Positions 21,759 to 30,413 of a stretch of DNA of 31,331 nucleotides are shown piece by piece. Location of the stretch: assembly GCA_043812935.1 (NCBI GenBank), contig JBDRLO010000018.1, positions 1 to 31,331 of the forward strand. Reading direction: 5' to 3'. Origin of the DNA: JBDRNE01 sp043812935. GTDB lineage: Bacteria; Omnitrophota; Gorgyraeia; Tantalellales; Tantalellaceae. A program made the position numbers and the translations under genes. The stretch's first letter is position 1. Every line of letters begins with the position of its first letter. A model generated the notes under the pieces. It did not search any database and had not been told where the DNA came from. It saw nothing but the letters and a program-made list of their open reading frames with translations.

Positions 21759-23213
21759 ATGATTACAATATACAATACATTGACAAGGCAAAAAGAAGAA
21801 TTTAAACCTTTGAAAAAAGGCAAAGTGCGTATGTATGTATGCGGGCCTACGGTTTATGATGTACCGCATATCGGGCACGCGCGCAGCAGTTATATTTTTG
21901 ACTGGATAAGAAGATATTTAGAGTATTCCGGTTTTAATGTTTGTTATGTTAGGAACATTACGGATATAGATGATAAAATTATAAAAAGAGCCGCGAAAGA
22001 GCTGAAAAAACAAGAAACATCAGGGACAGATGTTTTGCGCGGGAAAGTAAAAGAAATCGCGGATTATTATTTGGAAGTATATCATAATCAAATGGCTGAA
22101 ATGGGAATTAACGGCCCGGATTTAGAACCCAAAGCAACGGAAAATATTCCGCAAATGATAGAGTTTATAAGTGTTTTGATAAATAAAGGGTATGCTTATG
22201 AATCGGAAGGGAATGTTTATTTCAGCGTTGAAAAATTCGCAGAATACGGAAAATTATCCAATCGGGATAAAGAACAAATGATGTGCGCCGTTCGTATTGA
22301 TCAGGATAAGAGAAAAAAATACCCGCTTGACTTTGCGTTATGGAAATCCGCGAAAACAGATGAACCTTTTTGGGAAAGCCCATGGGGTAAAGGCCGTCCC
22401 GGATGGCATATTGAGTGTTCTGTGATGAGTACCAGCATTTTTGGCGCGCACTTTGATATTCATGGAGGCGGTTTGGATTTGATTTTTCCGCATCATGAAA
22501 ATGAAATTGCCCAGGCAGAAGCTGCAACAGGCAAGAATTTTGCCAATTATTGGATTCATAATGGGCTTTTGACCGTAAAAAACGAAAAAATGGCAAAATC
22601 TTTGGGGAATTACATTACTATAACGGATTTTTTGAATAAGTATAAAGATCCTGATTTTTTGAAAATTGCGTTTTTAAACAGTCATTACAGAAGCCCTATG
22701 GATTATAGTGATGAACGAATGGAAGAGTCGCGGAGGGCTAAGGAACGAATAATAATATTTCTTGATAAGGTTAATAAACTGAATGGTAAATGTTCTGATG
22801 AGTTTACAGGCATGCTAAAAAATAAAAGAGTTATAGACAAAACGAAGAAAAAGTTTAAAGAGGTTATGGATGATGATTTTAATACAGCGGCGGCAATGTC
22901 GGTTATGTTTGAAACTGTAAAAATCGGGAATGAACTATTGGCTGATAATAATATATCAGATTGTGAAAAAAAGGCGAATTTAAGAATTATCCAAGATACA
23001 ATTCTGGAATTTTCCGGGATTTTTGGATTAAAACTGAATGTAGCTGAAATTGACAAAGAAAAGCAAAGAGAAATAGAAGAATTGGTTTTGCGGAGAATCG
23101 AAGCCAGAAAGAACAAGGATTATGCGGAAGCGGATAGGATCCGGGATGAGCTTATCGTCAAAGGTGTAGTGGTTGAAGATACCCCTGAAGGGCCTGTTTG
23201 GAGAGTGAAATGA
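21759..23213 (+). CDS. cysS: Cysteinyl-tRNA synthetase
   Basis: The 484-residue class I synthetase charges tRNA-Cys. It has the HIGH motif at 37-40 in PHIGHARSS, zinc ligand C28 in YVCGPTVYD with further ligands in GWHIECSVMS and the FPHHENE region, and a KMSKS-type motif KMAKSLGN near 277-284. A C-terminal DALR-type helical region ends in NKDYAEADRIRDELIVKGVVVEDTPEGPVWR, typical of the family. Length is slightly above the usual 460. It follows cysE after a 119-base gap with a REP-like palindrome, and its stop overlaps the tmk start as ATGA. Confidence 0.97.
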   Translation: MITIYNTLTRQKEEFKPLKKGKVRMYVCGPTVYDVPHIGHARSSYIFDWIRRYLEYSGFNVCYVRNITDIDDKIIKRAAKELKKQETSGTDVLRGKVKEIADYYLEVYHNQMAEMGINGPDLEPKATENIPQMIEFISVLINKGYAYESEGNVYFSVEKFAEYGKLSNRDKEQMMCAVRIDQDKRKKYPLDFALWKSAKTDEPFWESPWGKGRPGWHIECSVMSTSIFGAHFDIHGGGLDLIFPHHENEIAQAEAATGKNFANYWIHNGLLTVKNEKMAKSLGNYITITDFLNKYKDPDFLKIAFLNSHYRSPMDYSDERMEESRRAKERIIIFLDKVNKLNGKCSDEFTGMLKNKRVIDKTKKKFKEVMDDDFNTAAAMSVMFETVKIGNELLADNNISDCEKKANLRIIQDTILEFSGIFGLKLNVAEIDKEKQREIEELVLRRIEARKNKDYAEADRIRDELIVKGVVVEDTPEGPVWRVK

Positions 23214-23851
23214 AAAAAAGCTTTTTTATTACTTTTGACGGGCCGGAAGGCAGTGGAAAAAGTACCCATTCAGCCAAACTTAAAGACGATCTTATAGTTT
23301 CCGGATATGAAGTTGTTTACACACGTGAACCTGGAGGGACTTTGCTTGGTCAAAAGATAAGGGATGTTTTGTTGAAAAATGAGGATATTAAACTTGTAAA
23401 ACAAGCTGAACTATTGCTTTTTGAGGCGGATAGGGCTCAACATGTGGAAGAAATAATCAAACCGGCTTTGACTTCCGGAAAAATCGTTATATGTGACCGT
23501 TTTAATACCGCTACTTTTGCTTATCAGGGATACGGCGCTGGAATGGATATCAATATGATAAGAAACATTGATGATTCGGCAACAAGCGGAATTGTTCCTG
23601 ATATTACTCTTATTTTAGATGTTGAAGTTAAAACCGGTCTTTTTCGCGCCGGGCAGCGATGCGCGGCCGATAAAATGGAAAAAAGGCCGTGTGATTTTCA
23701 TGAAAGAGTAAGGCAGGGGTACCTTGATATCGCGGGAAAGTTCCCTGAAAAAATAAAAATTATACAGGTAAAAGACAACATAGACGAGACGTACAAATTT
23801 ATAAAAAAAGAGGTATATGATTTTATTGAGCGAAATAAAAGGTCAGGATAA
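23210..23851 (+). CDS. tmk: Thymidylate kinase
   Basis: The 213-residue kinase converts dTMP to dTDP. P-loop GPEGSGKS (11-18) is followed by TREPGGTLLGQKIRD, the DR motif in LLFEADRAQHVEEII, and ICDRFNTATFAYQGYG for substrate binding. The LID region is around RAGQRCAADKMEKRPCDF. The ATG at 23210 overlaps the cysS stop as ATGA and is preceded by GGAG; an earlier TTG at 23198 inside cysS is rejected. The 3' end overlaps holB by 35 bases. The tmk-holB-ricT order is shared with Bacillus. Confidence 0.95.
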   Translation: MKKSFFITFDGPEGSGKSTHSAKLKDDLIVSGYEVVYTREPGGTLLGQKIRDVLLKNEDIKLVKQAELLLFEADRAQHVEEIIKPALTSGKIVICDRFNTATFAYQGYGAGMDINMIRNIDDSATSGIVPDITLILDVEVKTGLFRAGQRCAADKMEKRPCDFHERVRQGYLDIAGKFPEKIKIIQVKDNIDETYKFIKKEVYDFIERNKRSG

Positions 23852-24794
23852 TGCTGTTAAATATCTTTCGAATTGTATTAAGGCAGGAAGGATAGCCGGC
23901 AGTTTTTTGTTTTGCGGACCCGAAGGAACCGGGCGGGCGTTAGCTGCAAAGAGTTTTGTTAAGGCATTAATCTGTTCAAAAAAGACAGAAGAAGAGAAGG
24001 GTTGTGAAAGATGTTTTACCTGCCGGAAAATTGATGGAGGCAGTCATCCTGACATAGTATGGATAAAACCTGAAAAAAACAAAAAGATTAAAATAGAAGA
24101 AATAAGAAACGTTAAAGAAGTCTTAAGTTTAAAACCTTATGAAGCAGGGGTAAGCGCGTGTGTTATTGAAGACGCGCATATGATAACGCAGGAAGCAGCG
24201 AACGCTTTATTGAAAATTTTAGAAGAACCGCCTAAAACAGCTGTAATAATTCTTATTACCAGCCGAAAAGAGCTTCTTCTTGCAACGGTTGTGTCCAGGT
24301 GTTCGGAAGTAAGATTTTCTTGTTTACCGATTGAACTTGCAAAAAGTATTGTTATGAAACAGTCTGATCTTAAGGACAGTGATGCGTATTTTCTTGCTTG
24401 TCTAGCTCAAGGGTCGCCGGGAAAAGCTCTTGAAATGATGAATGAAGATATTGGCGAACGGAAACGCGAGTGTTTAGCCATGCTTGAACAGATTCTTGAT
24501 GAAGACGGGTGTGCGTGTTTAAGCTGGCCAAGAGAGAGTAAGGATTATCTTATTGAAGATGTTGAGATGATGATAATGTTTTTCCGGGATGTAGTTATGG
24601 AAAAAGAAGGGGTAAAGAACGTTGTTTTTGACAAAAACATTTTTGATTCAAAAATGTATAGTTTTTTTAAAAAAAGCGGGATAAATGAAATATATGAGAT
24701 AGTTGAAAAGTTGGTTAACATAAGACGCGCATTGATGGGGAATGTTAACCCTAAATTGGCAGCGCAGATTTTGCCGGGAAGATTAAAAGATTAA
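23817..24794 (+). CDS. holB: DNA polymerase III delta-prime subunit
   Basis: The 325-residue clamp-loader subunit begins with LSEIKGQDNAVKYLSNCIKAGRIAGSFLFCGPEGTGR, the delta-prime/DnaX fold. A four-Cys zinc module follows (C53, C63, C66, C69), then the sensor-type SRC motif in TVVSRCSEVRF. The P-loop lysine is Arg (R40 in GPEGTGR), and Walker B is degenerate, consistent with delta-prime being a non-hydrolysing subunit. It would help load the sliding clamp in replication. The start overlaps tmk by 35 bases, with AGAGGT before the ATG. The C-terminal third is divergent. Location before ricT supports holB over dnaX. Confidence 0.92.
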   Translation: MILLSEIKGQDNAVKYLSNCIKAGRIAGSFLFCGPEGTGRALAAKSFVKALICSKKTEEEKGCERCFTCRKIDGGSHPDIVWIKPEKNKKIKIEEIRNVKEVLSLKPYEAGVSACVIEDAHMITQEAANALLKILEEPPKTAVIILITSRKELLLATVVSRCSEVRFSCLPIELAKSIVMKQSDLKDSDAYFLACLAQGSPGKALEMMNEDIGERKRECLAMLEQILDEDGCACLSWPRESKDYLIEDVEMMIMFFRDVVMEKEGVKNVVFDKNIFDSKMYSFFKKSGINEIYEIVEKLVNIRRALMGNVNPKLAAQILPGRLKD

Positions 24795-24858
24795 TTGGGG
24801 TCAGACCTCGAAAATAGTAAAGCTTCGAAGTATAAGCAGAGATGAGGAGACTATAAAA
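24795..24858. other. Short holB-ricT spacer with repeat-like segment
   Basis: TTGGGGTCAGACCTCGAAAA (24795-24814) directly follows the holB stop and resembles motifs often seen beside REP-type elements. This is recalled, not verified, and no second copy is visible here. GAGGAG precedes the ricT ATG. Confidence 0.3.
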
Positions 24859-25674
24859 ATGAATGAAATTATACAGGTACAGTTAAGAACTGCCGGAGAG
24901 ATAAAATATTTTATTACCGGAGGATTAAAATTTGAAGTTGGCGACAGGGTTATTGTTGAAGCTGACAGAGGGCTTGAATACGGAACGGTAGCGGCGCCTA
25001 GCGAAAAGGTTACGGAAGCCGTTAAAATTACGGGAAAACCTGTGCGCAAAGTAATTCGAAAAAGTAATCCTTGGGATGAGAAACAGATAGCCAAAAATAA
25101 AGCAAAGACAAAAGATCTTATGAATGTCTGTGAAAAGAAGATACAGGAACATAAACTGCCGATGAAACTTGTGGACGCGGAATATTCTTTTGACAGGTCA
25201 AAAATAATTTTTTATTTTACATCCGAAAACAGGGTAGATTTCAGGAACCTTGTGAAAAATTTGGCAAGTATTTTCAGGGTACGTATTGAGTTAAGGCAGA
25301 TTGGGGTGCGAGACGAAGCCCGGCTTCTTGGCGGACACGGTTCTTGCGGTAGGGAGCTGTGCTGTATGTCTTTTCTTAAAAATTTTGAACCGGTTACTAT
25401 AAAAATGGCTAAAGTCCAGAATCTTCCGTTTAATCCTTCTAAGATTTCAGGCCTTTGCGGTCGTCTTATGTGTTGTTTGGGATATGAATACGCTAATTAT
25501 AAGGAAGCTTCGAAATCATTGCCCAAGGTGGGGAAGGAAATTACAACTGAGCAGGGTAAATGTAAGGTGATAGCAGTGAACCCCTTAAAAGGGATAATTA
25601 CGGTTGATTATGGAGAAGGAAAAATAAAAGATATAACAACTGAGGAAGTAAAGGAGTTAAAGCAATCGGCATGA
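24859..25674 (+). CDS. ricT: RicT (YaaT), PSP1-domain protein
   Basis: The 271-residue product has the PSP1 domain of the RicT/YaaT family. Its start, VGDRVIVEADRGLEYGTV, is followed by VDAEYSFDRSKIIFYFTSENRVDFRNLVKNLA and the Cys-rich signature GGHGSCGRELCCMSFLKNFEPVTIKMAK, then GLCGRLMCCLGYEYANYK. In Bacillus, RicT with RicA and RicF forms an iron-sulfur complex that assists RNase Y mRNA processing; the cysteines here fit cluster ligands. RicA and RicF are not visible, so the role in this organism is less certain. GAGGAG precedes the ATG, and the stop overlaps the metG start as ATGA. Confidence 0.93.
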   Translation: MNEIIQVQLRTAGEIKYFITGGLKFEVGDRVIVEADRGLEYGTVAAPSEKVTEAVKITGKPVRKVIRKSNPWDEKQIAKNKAKTKDLMNVCEKKIQEHKLPMKLVDAEYSFDRSKIIFYFTSENRVDFRNLVKNLASIFRVRIELRQIGVRDEARLLGGHGSCGRELCCMSFLKNFEPVTIKMAKVQNLPFNPSKISGLCGRLMCCLGYEYANYKEASKSLPKVGKEITTEQGKCKVIAVNPLKGIITVDYGEGKIKDITTEEVKELKQSA

Positions 25675-27254
25675 AAAAAAATAAGTTTTATATTACAACC
25701 CCTATATATTATGTTAACGCGAATCCTCATATCGGCCATGCATATACTCAAATTGCGGTTGACGTTTTGGCCAGGTACCACAAAATGCTGGGAGAGGACG
25801 TTTTTTTTCTTACAGGCACGGATGAGCATGGAGAAAAAATAGAGGAAGCGGCATTGAAATCAGGATTGGAACAAGGCCGGGAAAAAGAGTTTGTTGATAA
25901 AATCGTTCCGAATTTTAAGAACGTGTGGGAGATTTTAAACATTAAATATGATTACTTTATCCGTACAACTGACGAAATGCACAAGAAACAGGTTCAGGAA
26001 TTTCTTACTGCTATGAAAGAAAACGGCGATATATATCAAGGTGAATATGACGGATGGTTTTGTGTGCCGTGCGAAACTTTTTGGACCGATAGCCAGGCAA
26101 AAGACGGCATTTGTCCGGAATGTAATCGAAAACTGCAGCATATAAAAGAAAAAAATTATTTTTTCAAAATGAGTAAGTATCAAGATTGGCTTGTGAGTTA
26201 TATAAAAGAGAATCAAGATTTCATTATGCCTGAATATAGAAAAAATGAGGTTCTGGGGTTTCTTAGAGAAAATCTTAATGATTTATGTGTATCTCGTCCC
26301 AGGAACAGGATGTCTTGGGGGGTGGAACTTCCTTTTGACAAAGATTATGTGGTGTATGTCTGGTTTGACGCGCTTATAAATTATGCTTCCGGCCTTTACG
26401 CGTGCCGTGAGTTTGATAAATACTGGCCCGCGGATATACATGTAATTGCCAAAGATATATTGAGACACCATGCGGTATATTGGCCGATAATGCTTAAAAG
26501 CGCGGGTATTGAACTTCCTAAGACGATTTTTGCCCATGGGTGGTGGAAAATGGGGGATGAAAAAATGTCAAAGTCTAAAGGGAATATAGCGGACCCGGTT
26601 GAATTAACGCAAAAATACGGAGTTGATCCGTTACGGTACTTTTTGCTTAAGACAATAACTTTTGGGTTAGACGGCAATTTTTCGGAAGACGCGCTGATAA
26701 ATATATATAACAGCGATCTTGCTAATGATCTTGGGAATTTATTGAATAGGACGCTTACAATGGTTGAAAAATATTTCGAAGGCGCAGCACCGAAAGCGCC
26801 ATTGGAAAACAATTTTACTAAAGAACAATTTATAAGGTCTTTGGATATGCGTGAAACAGTGCGGGAGTTATTCCCAAAAATAAAAGAGTATATGCTGAGT
26901 CCAAAACTTTTATTAAAAGAAACTTTAGAAGAAATCATGGCGCTTGTCGGCAAAGCGAATAAATATATTGAACAATCCGCTCCATGGACTTACGCCAAGC
27001 AAAACAATATGGAAGCAATACAATTGATTCTTGCTGATTTGTTGGAAGTTTTGAGGTGTTCAGCTATTGCTCTTTTTCCTTTTATGCCGCAAACAGCGCA
27101 AAGAATTTGGAATCAATTGGGACTTGAAGGGCAAGTTGATGATATTTCGGATAAAGAGGAACTTTGTGCAGTAAAAAACAAGGATAACTGGAGAAAGTTT
27201 CCCAGTGGGACAAAAACCGCGAAAAAAGATCCGCTTTTTCCGCGAATACAATAA
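25671..27254 (+). CDS. metG: Methionyl-tRNA synthetase
   Basis: The 527-residue class I synthetase charges tRNA-Met. TPIYYVNANPHIGHAY holds the HIGH motif (20-23). A zinc knuckle follows (CVPCETFW with CPECNRKL), then LPFDKDYVVYVWFDALINY, and KMSKSKGN near 298-305 in HGWWKMGDEKMSKS. A C-terminal anticodon-binding helical domain (about 370-500) ends the protein. The separate C-terminal tRNA-binding (Trbp111-like) domain of longer MetG proteins is absent. The ATG overlaps the ricT stop, so translation is coupled. A metS gene also lies close to tmk-holB-yaaT in Bacillus. Confidence 0.96.
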   Translation: MKKNKFYITTPIYYVNANPHIGHAYTQIAVDVLARYHKMLGEDVFFLTGTDEHGEKIEEAALKSGLEQGREKEFVDKIVPNFKNVWEILNIKYDYFIRTTDEMHKKQVQEFLTAMKENGDIYQGEYDGWFCVPCETFWTDSQAKDGICPECNRKLQHIKEKNYFFKMSKYQDWLVSYIKENQDFIMPEYRKNEVLGFLRENLNDLCVSRPRNRMSWGVELPFDKDYVVYVWFDALINYASGLYACREFDKYWPADIHVIAKDILRHHAVYWPIMLKSAGIELPKTIFAHGWWKMGDEKMSKSKGNIADPVELTQKYGVDPLRYFLLKTITFGLDGNFSEDALINIYNSDLANDLGNLLNRTLTMVEKYFEGAAPKAPLENNFTKEQFIRSLDMRETVRELFPKIKEYMLSPKLLLKETLEEIMALVGKANKYIEQSAPWTYAKQNNMEAIQLILADLLEVLRCSAIALFPFMPQTAQRIWNQLGLEGQVDDISDKEELCAVKNKDNWRKFPSGTKTAKKDPLFPRIQ

Positions 27255-27319
27255 ATCTATGAATTTTTAAAAAGTAATGACGGCAACCCTATTTCGTATA
27301 AAACGTTTAAGGGGATTAT

Positions 27320-29209
27320 ATGAACAAAAAAAATGGTAACATTTTTTCATTATGGTTCGGGACTATAGTTCTTTTGGGGGTTATTCTTGGTGTGTTTTTT
27401 TGGGTGTTTGAAGTTGTTGTTCATATATATGTGTTTGGGTTAACAGATCAGACTTTTATGCAGCATTTGCTGATGCCTGATCCTCATGAATTCTGGATGA
27501 GATCTTGTGTCGTTGTCCTTTTGGTGTTTTTCGGGTTTTATGCTCAGCATATTGTAAATTTGAGGAAGCATGCGGAAAAAAAAGTTTATCAGCAAAATCA
27601 GTTTTTTTTCAAGACAATAGATTCGCTTACGCATCCTTTTTATGTTATAGATACTAATGATTATAAGATACAAGTTGCAAATTCCGCGGCTTGTCAAAAT
27701 ATCCTGCCAAAAGATAAAACTTGCTACGAAATTACGCACAAAAGAATTAATCCATGCGCCGGGATTGAACACGGATGCCCTCTGGAAAAAGTTAAAAGGA
27801 CAAAAAAACCGGCGATTGTTGAACACATACATTATGATAGTAAGGGAAATCTTCGTAATGTGGAAGTTCACGCGTATCCTATTTTTGATGAAGATGGTGA
27901 TGTGATACAGATGATTGAGTATTCTTTAGACATTACGGAACGTAAAAGGGCCGAGGAACGATTGAAACAGGCTTTGGATGTTACGAACACGATTTTAAAG
28001 GAGCTGCCTTTTGGTATAATAATTGTGGGGTTAGATAAAAGAATACGCAAGATTAACAAAGCGGCTCTTGAAATGATGGGGATTAAGGATGAAAAGGAAG
28101 TTGTCGGAAAAATTTGTCATAACCTCATTTGTCCTGCTGAAGACAATAAATGTCCAATTATAGATCTAGGAGAAGAAGTCGATGTTTCTGAAAAAGAACT
28201 TATTGATAAAAACGGAAAAAGAATACCTATCTTAAAAAGTGTTTTACCAATAATACTTGAAGGAGAAGAAGTCCTGCTGGAGTCGTTTATTGATATTGCC
28301 GAACGAAAAAAAGCGGAAGAAGCTTTGTTAAAAGCTCGGGATGAACTGGAAACGCGGGTTAAAGAACGGACAAAAGAATTGGAAGCTGTTAACCGTGTGC
28401 TTAAGGACAGCCAGGTTCAGCTCGTCCAATCAGAAAAAATGGCCAGCCTTGGGCAGCTTGCGGCGGGCATAGCGCATGAGATAAACAATCCCATGGGGTT
28501 TATTCTGAGCAATTTAAATACGCTGAACGAATATGTTAAAGTTTTCAAGAAGCTTTTAACGCAGTATGAGATATTTATAGATAAGACAAAAAAGCTTAAA
28601 CAGTATAAAGAGTTTGTTTCCGCTATTATGGATATACGTGAAGAAAACAGTTTAGATTATATCATAAAAGATGTTGATAATCTTTTTAAAGAAACTAAAA
28701 TCGGGGCGGACCGAGTAAAAGACATTGTTGAAGGGTTGAGGACTTTTGCTCATACGGATGAAACAACTCTGGTGCAGACGGATATTAACAAATGTCTTGA
28801 AAATACGTTAAAAATTGTATGGAACGAAATTAAATATAAGTGTGATATAGACAAAAAATTCGGAAAACTGCCTTTAGTTTTTTGTCATCCGGGACAAATA
28901 AACCAGGTTTTTATGAATCTTTTGGTTAATGCCGCGCAGGCAATAGCCGAAGAAGGTATTATTACTATTGAAACATCTGTCGCGGACAGCCATGTTCTTA
29001 TTAAGATTGCGGATACGGGGAAAGGCATAGCTCCTGAAAATCTTTTAAAGGTATTTGACCCTTTTTTTACGACCAAAGAGGTCGGAAAAGGCACAGGGTT
29101 AGGGCTTTCAATCTCACATGGAATAATTAAAAAGCACGGCGGAACAATTGAAGTTGAAAGCAAAGTCGGCGAGGGTTCTGTTTTTACGATAAAACTGCCG
29201 ATAAAATGA
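27320..29209 (+). CDS. Membrane histidine kinase with two Cys-containing PAS domains
   Basis: The 629-residue sensor kinase has two N-terminal membrane helices (about 10-38 and 60-78) with a short external loop. PAS1 (about 95-208) carries C135, C146 and C153; PAS2 (about 218-330) carries C266, C271 and C278, and each has C-x6-C-P. A coiled-coil follows at 335-370, then a HisKA-like domain with phospho-acceptor H386 in GIAHEINNP and an inserted helical stretch (400-465). The HATPase domain has N-box NLLVNAAQA, DTGKGI and GTGLGLS (591-597). AAGGGG precedes the ATG. It likely autophosphorylates and passes phosphate to the two receiver proteins downstream. The Cys clusters suggest metal, Fe-S or redox sensing, which is inference. 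Confidence 0.93.
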   Translation: MNKKNGNIFSLWFGTIVLLGVILGVFFWVFEVVVHIYVFGLTDQTFMQHLLMPDPHEFWMRSCVVVLLVFFGFYAQHIVNLRKHAEKKVYQQNQFFFKTIDSLTHPFYVIDTNDYKIQVANSAACQNILPKDKTCYEITHKRINPCAGIEHGCPLEKVKRTKKPAIVEHIHYDSKGNLRNVEVHAYPIFDEDGDVIQMIEYSLDITERKRAEERLKQALDVTNTILKELPFGIIIVGLDKRIRKINKAALEMMGIKDEKEVVGKICHNLICPAEDNKCPIIDLGEEVDVSEKELIDKNGKRIPILKSVLPIILEGEEVLLESFIDIAERKKAEEALLKARDELETRVKERTKELEAVNRVLKDSQVQLVQSEKMASLGQLAAGIAHEINNPMGFILSNLNTLNEYVKVFKKLLTQYEIFIDKTKKLKQYKEFVSAIMDIREENSLDYIIKDVDNLFKETKIGADRVKDIVEGLRTFAHTDETTLVQTDINKCLENTLKIVWNEIKYKCDIDKKFGKLPLVFCHPGQINQVFMNLLVNAAQAIAEEGIITIETSVADSHVLIKIADTGKGIAPENLLKVFDPFFTTKEVGKGTGLGLSISHGIIKKHGGTIEVESKVGEGSVFTIKLPIK

Positions 29210-29237
29210 AAACAATAAAAAAAGTGGATAGAAAATT

Positions 29238-30386
29238 ATGAAAACAATAGATGTTGCAATTGTTGATGATGAACAAAACGTATTAAATTCGCTTAAGAGG
29301 GTTTTTAGAAAAGAAAACTATAAACTTTTTCTAACGACAGATTATAAAGAAGTAATGGAGTTTTTTAAAAGCGGAAACATTAAGGTTGTAATGTCGGATC
29401 AAAAGATGTCCGGGGTAACCGGTGTAGAGTTTTTGAAGAAGATAAAAAAACTTTATCCTAATGTAGTAAATATACTTTTCACCGGATATGCTGATGTGAA
29501 TATTGCAGAAGACGCGATCAACGAAGGTGAAGTTTACCGGTTTATGAATAAACCCTGGGATGACGATGAGTTGAGAAATATTGTGCGGCAGGCGGTGGAT
29601 AAATATGATTTAGAAGAAAAAAATAGATACCTAACGGAAAATATAAATAAACAAAACAAAAAACTGGTTTTTTTAAATAAAAAACTGAAGACTATGTATG
29701 ACGCGCAGAGTGTTTTTACATCAACACTGGCGCATGAGCTTAGAACTCCCTTAGCTTCTATCCGTACGGCGTTGGATATTGTTATGAAAAAAGCGTTTGG
29801 AGATATTAATCAGAAACAGGAAGATTTATTGGGCAAAGCGAAAAGGAATGTTGATAGGTTAAACAGGCTTATTAATGACATCCTGGATCTTTCAAAAATG
29901 GAGTTTGAAGGCGCTCGACTTAAAATGGAAAAATATGCGCTGAACAATATAATCCAAGGGGTTGTAGATAACCAAAAACCTGTGGCTGAAGAACATGGCC
30001 TTTTTCTCCGCGCGCAATTAGACGAAAAAATCCCAAAGATTAAAATTGATACTGATCGTATAACACAGGTTTTGGATAACTTGATAAATAACGCAATTAA
30101 GTTTACTTCGCAAGGTGGTATAACCGTAACCTCAGAAATGAATTGTTTAAAAAAGCAAGTAATAGTATGTGTTGCGGATACGGGTATGGGGATTTCGGAA
30201 AAAGATATCCCGGAATTGTTTAAAAAATTTAAGCAATTAGTCCAACCGTCGACACAGGATGTTAAAGGTACCGGTTTAGGGCTTGTTATTTGCAAAGAAA
30301 TAATCAGGCAGCATGGCGGAGAAATCTGGGTAAAATCGAGTATTAAAAACGGCAGCAGTTTTTGTTTTTCTCTGCCGGTAAAATAA
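29238..30386 (+). CDS. Hybrid signalling protein: receiver plus histidine kinase
   Basis: The 382-residue cytoplasmic protein starts with a receiver domain (D10, D11, phospho-acceptor D54 in VVMSDQKMSG, K105 in FMNKPWDDDEL). The MNKPW form is typical of RpfG-type receivers. A coiled linker (125-155) leads to HisKA with H166 in TLAHELRTPLASIR and a HATPase domain (NLINNAIKF, DTGMGI, GTGLGLVICKEIIRQHGG). A receiver at the N-terminus of a kinase suggests that phosphorylation by the upstream kinase controls this second kinase's output. It lies 28 bases after the PAS kinase and 27 before the next receiver gene, indicating one transcript. No membrane segment or DNA-binding domain is present. Confidence 0.93.
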   Translation: MKTIDVAIVDDEQNVLNSLKRVFRKENYKLFLTTDYKEVMEFFKSGNIKVVMSDQKMSGVTGVEFLKKIKKLYPNVVNILFTGYADVNIAEDAINEGEVYRFMNKPWDDDELRNIVRQAVDKYDLEEKNRYLTENINKQNKKLVFLNKKLKTMYDAQSVFTSTLAHELRTPLASIRTALDIVMKKAFGDINQKQEDLLGKAKRNVDRLNRLINDILDLSKMEFEGARLKMEKYALNNIIQGVVDNQKPVAEEHGLFLRAQLDEKIPKIKIDTDRITQVLDNLINNAIKFTSQGGITVTSEMNCLKKQVIVCVADTGMGISEKDIPELFKKFKQLVQPSTQDVKGTGLGLVICKEIIRQHGGEIWVKSSIKNGSSFCFSLPVK

Positions 30387-30413
30387 TGGTTTTTAACCGC
30401 AGAAAAGGAACGT

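Noticed and set aside
22222..22596. 124-codon minus-strand frame in cysS
   Set aside because: Fully antisense to well-supported cysS sequence with no recognisable protein features.
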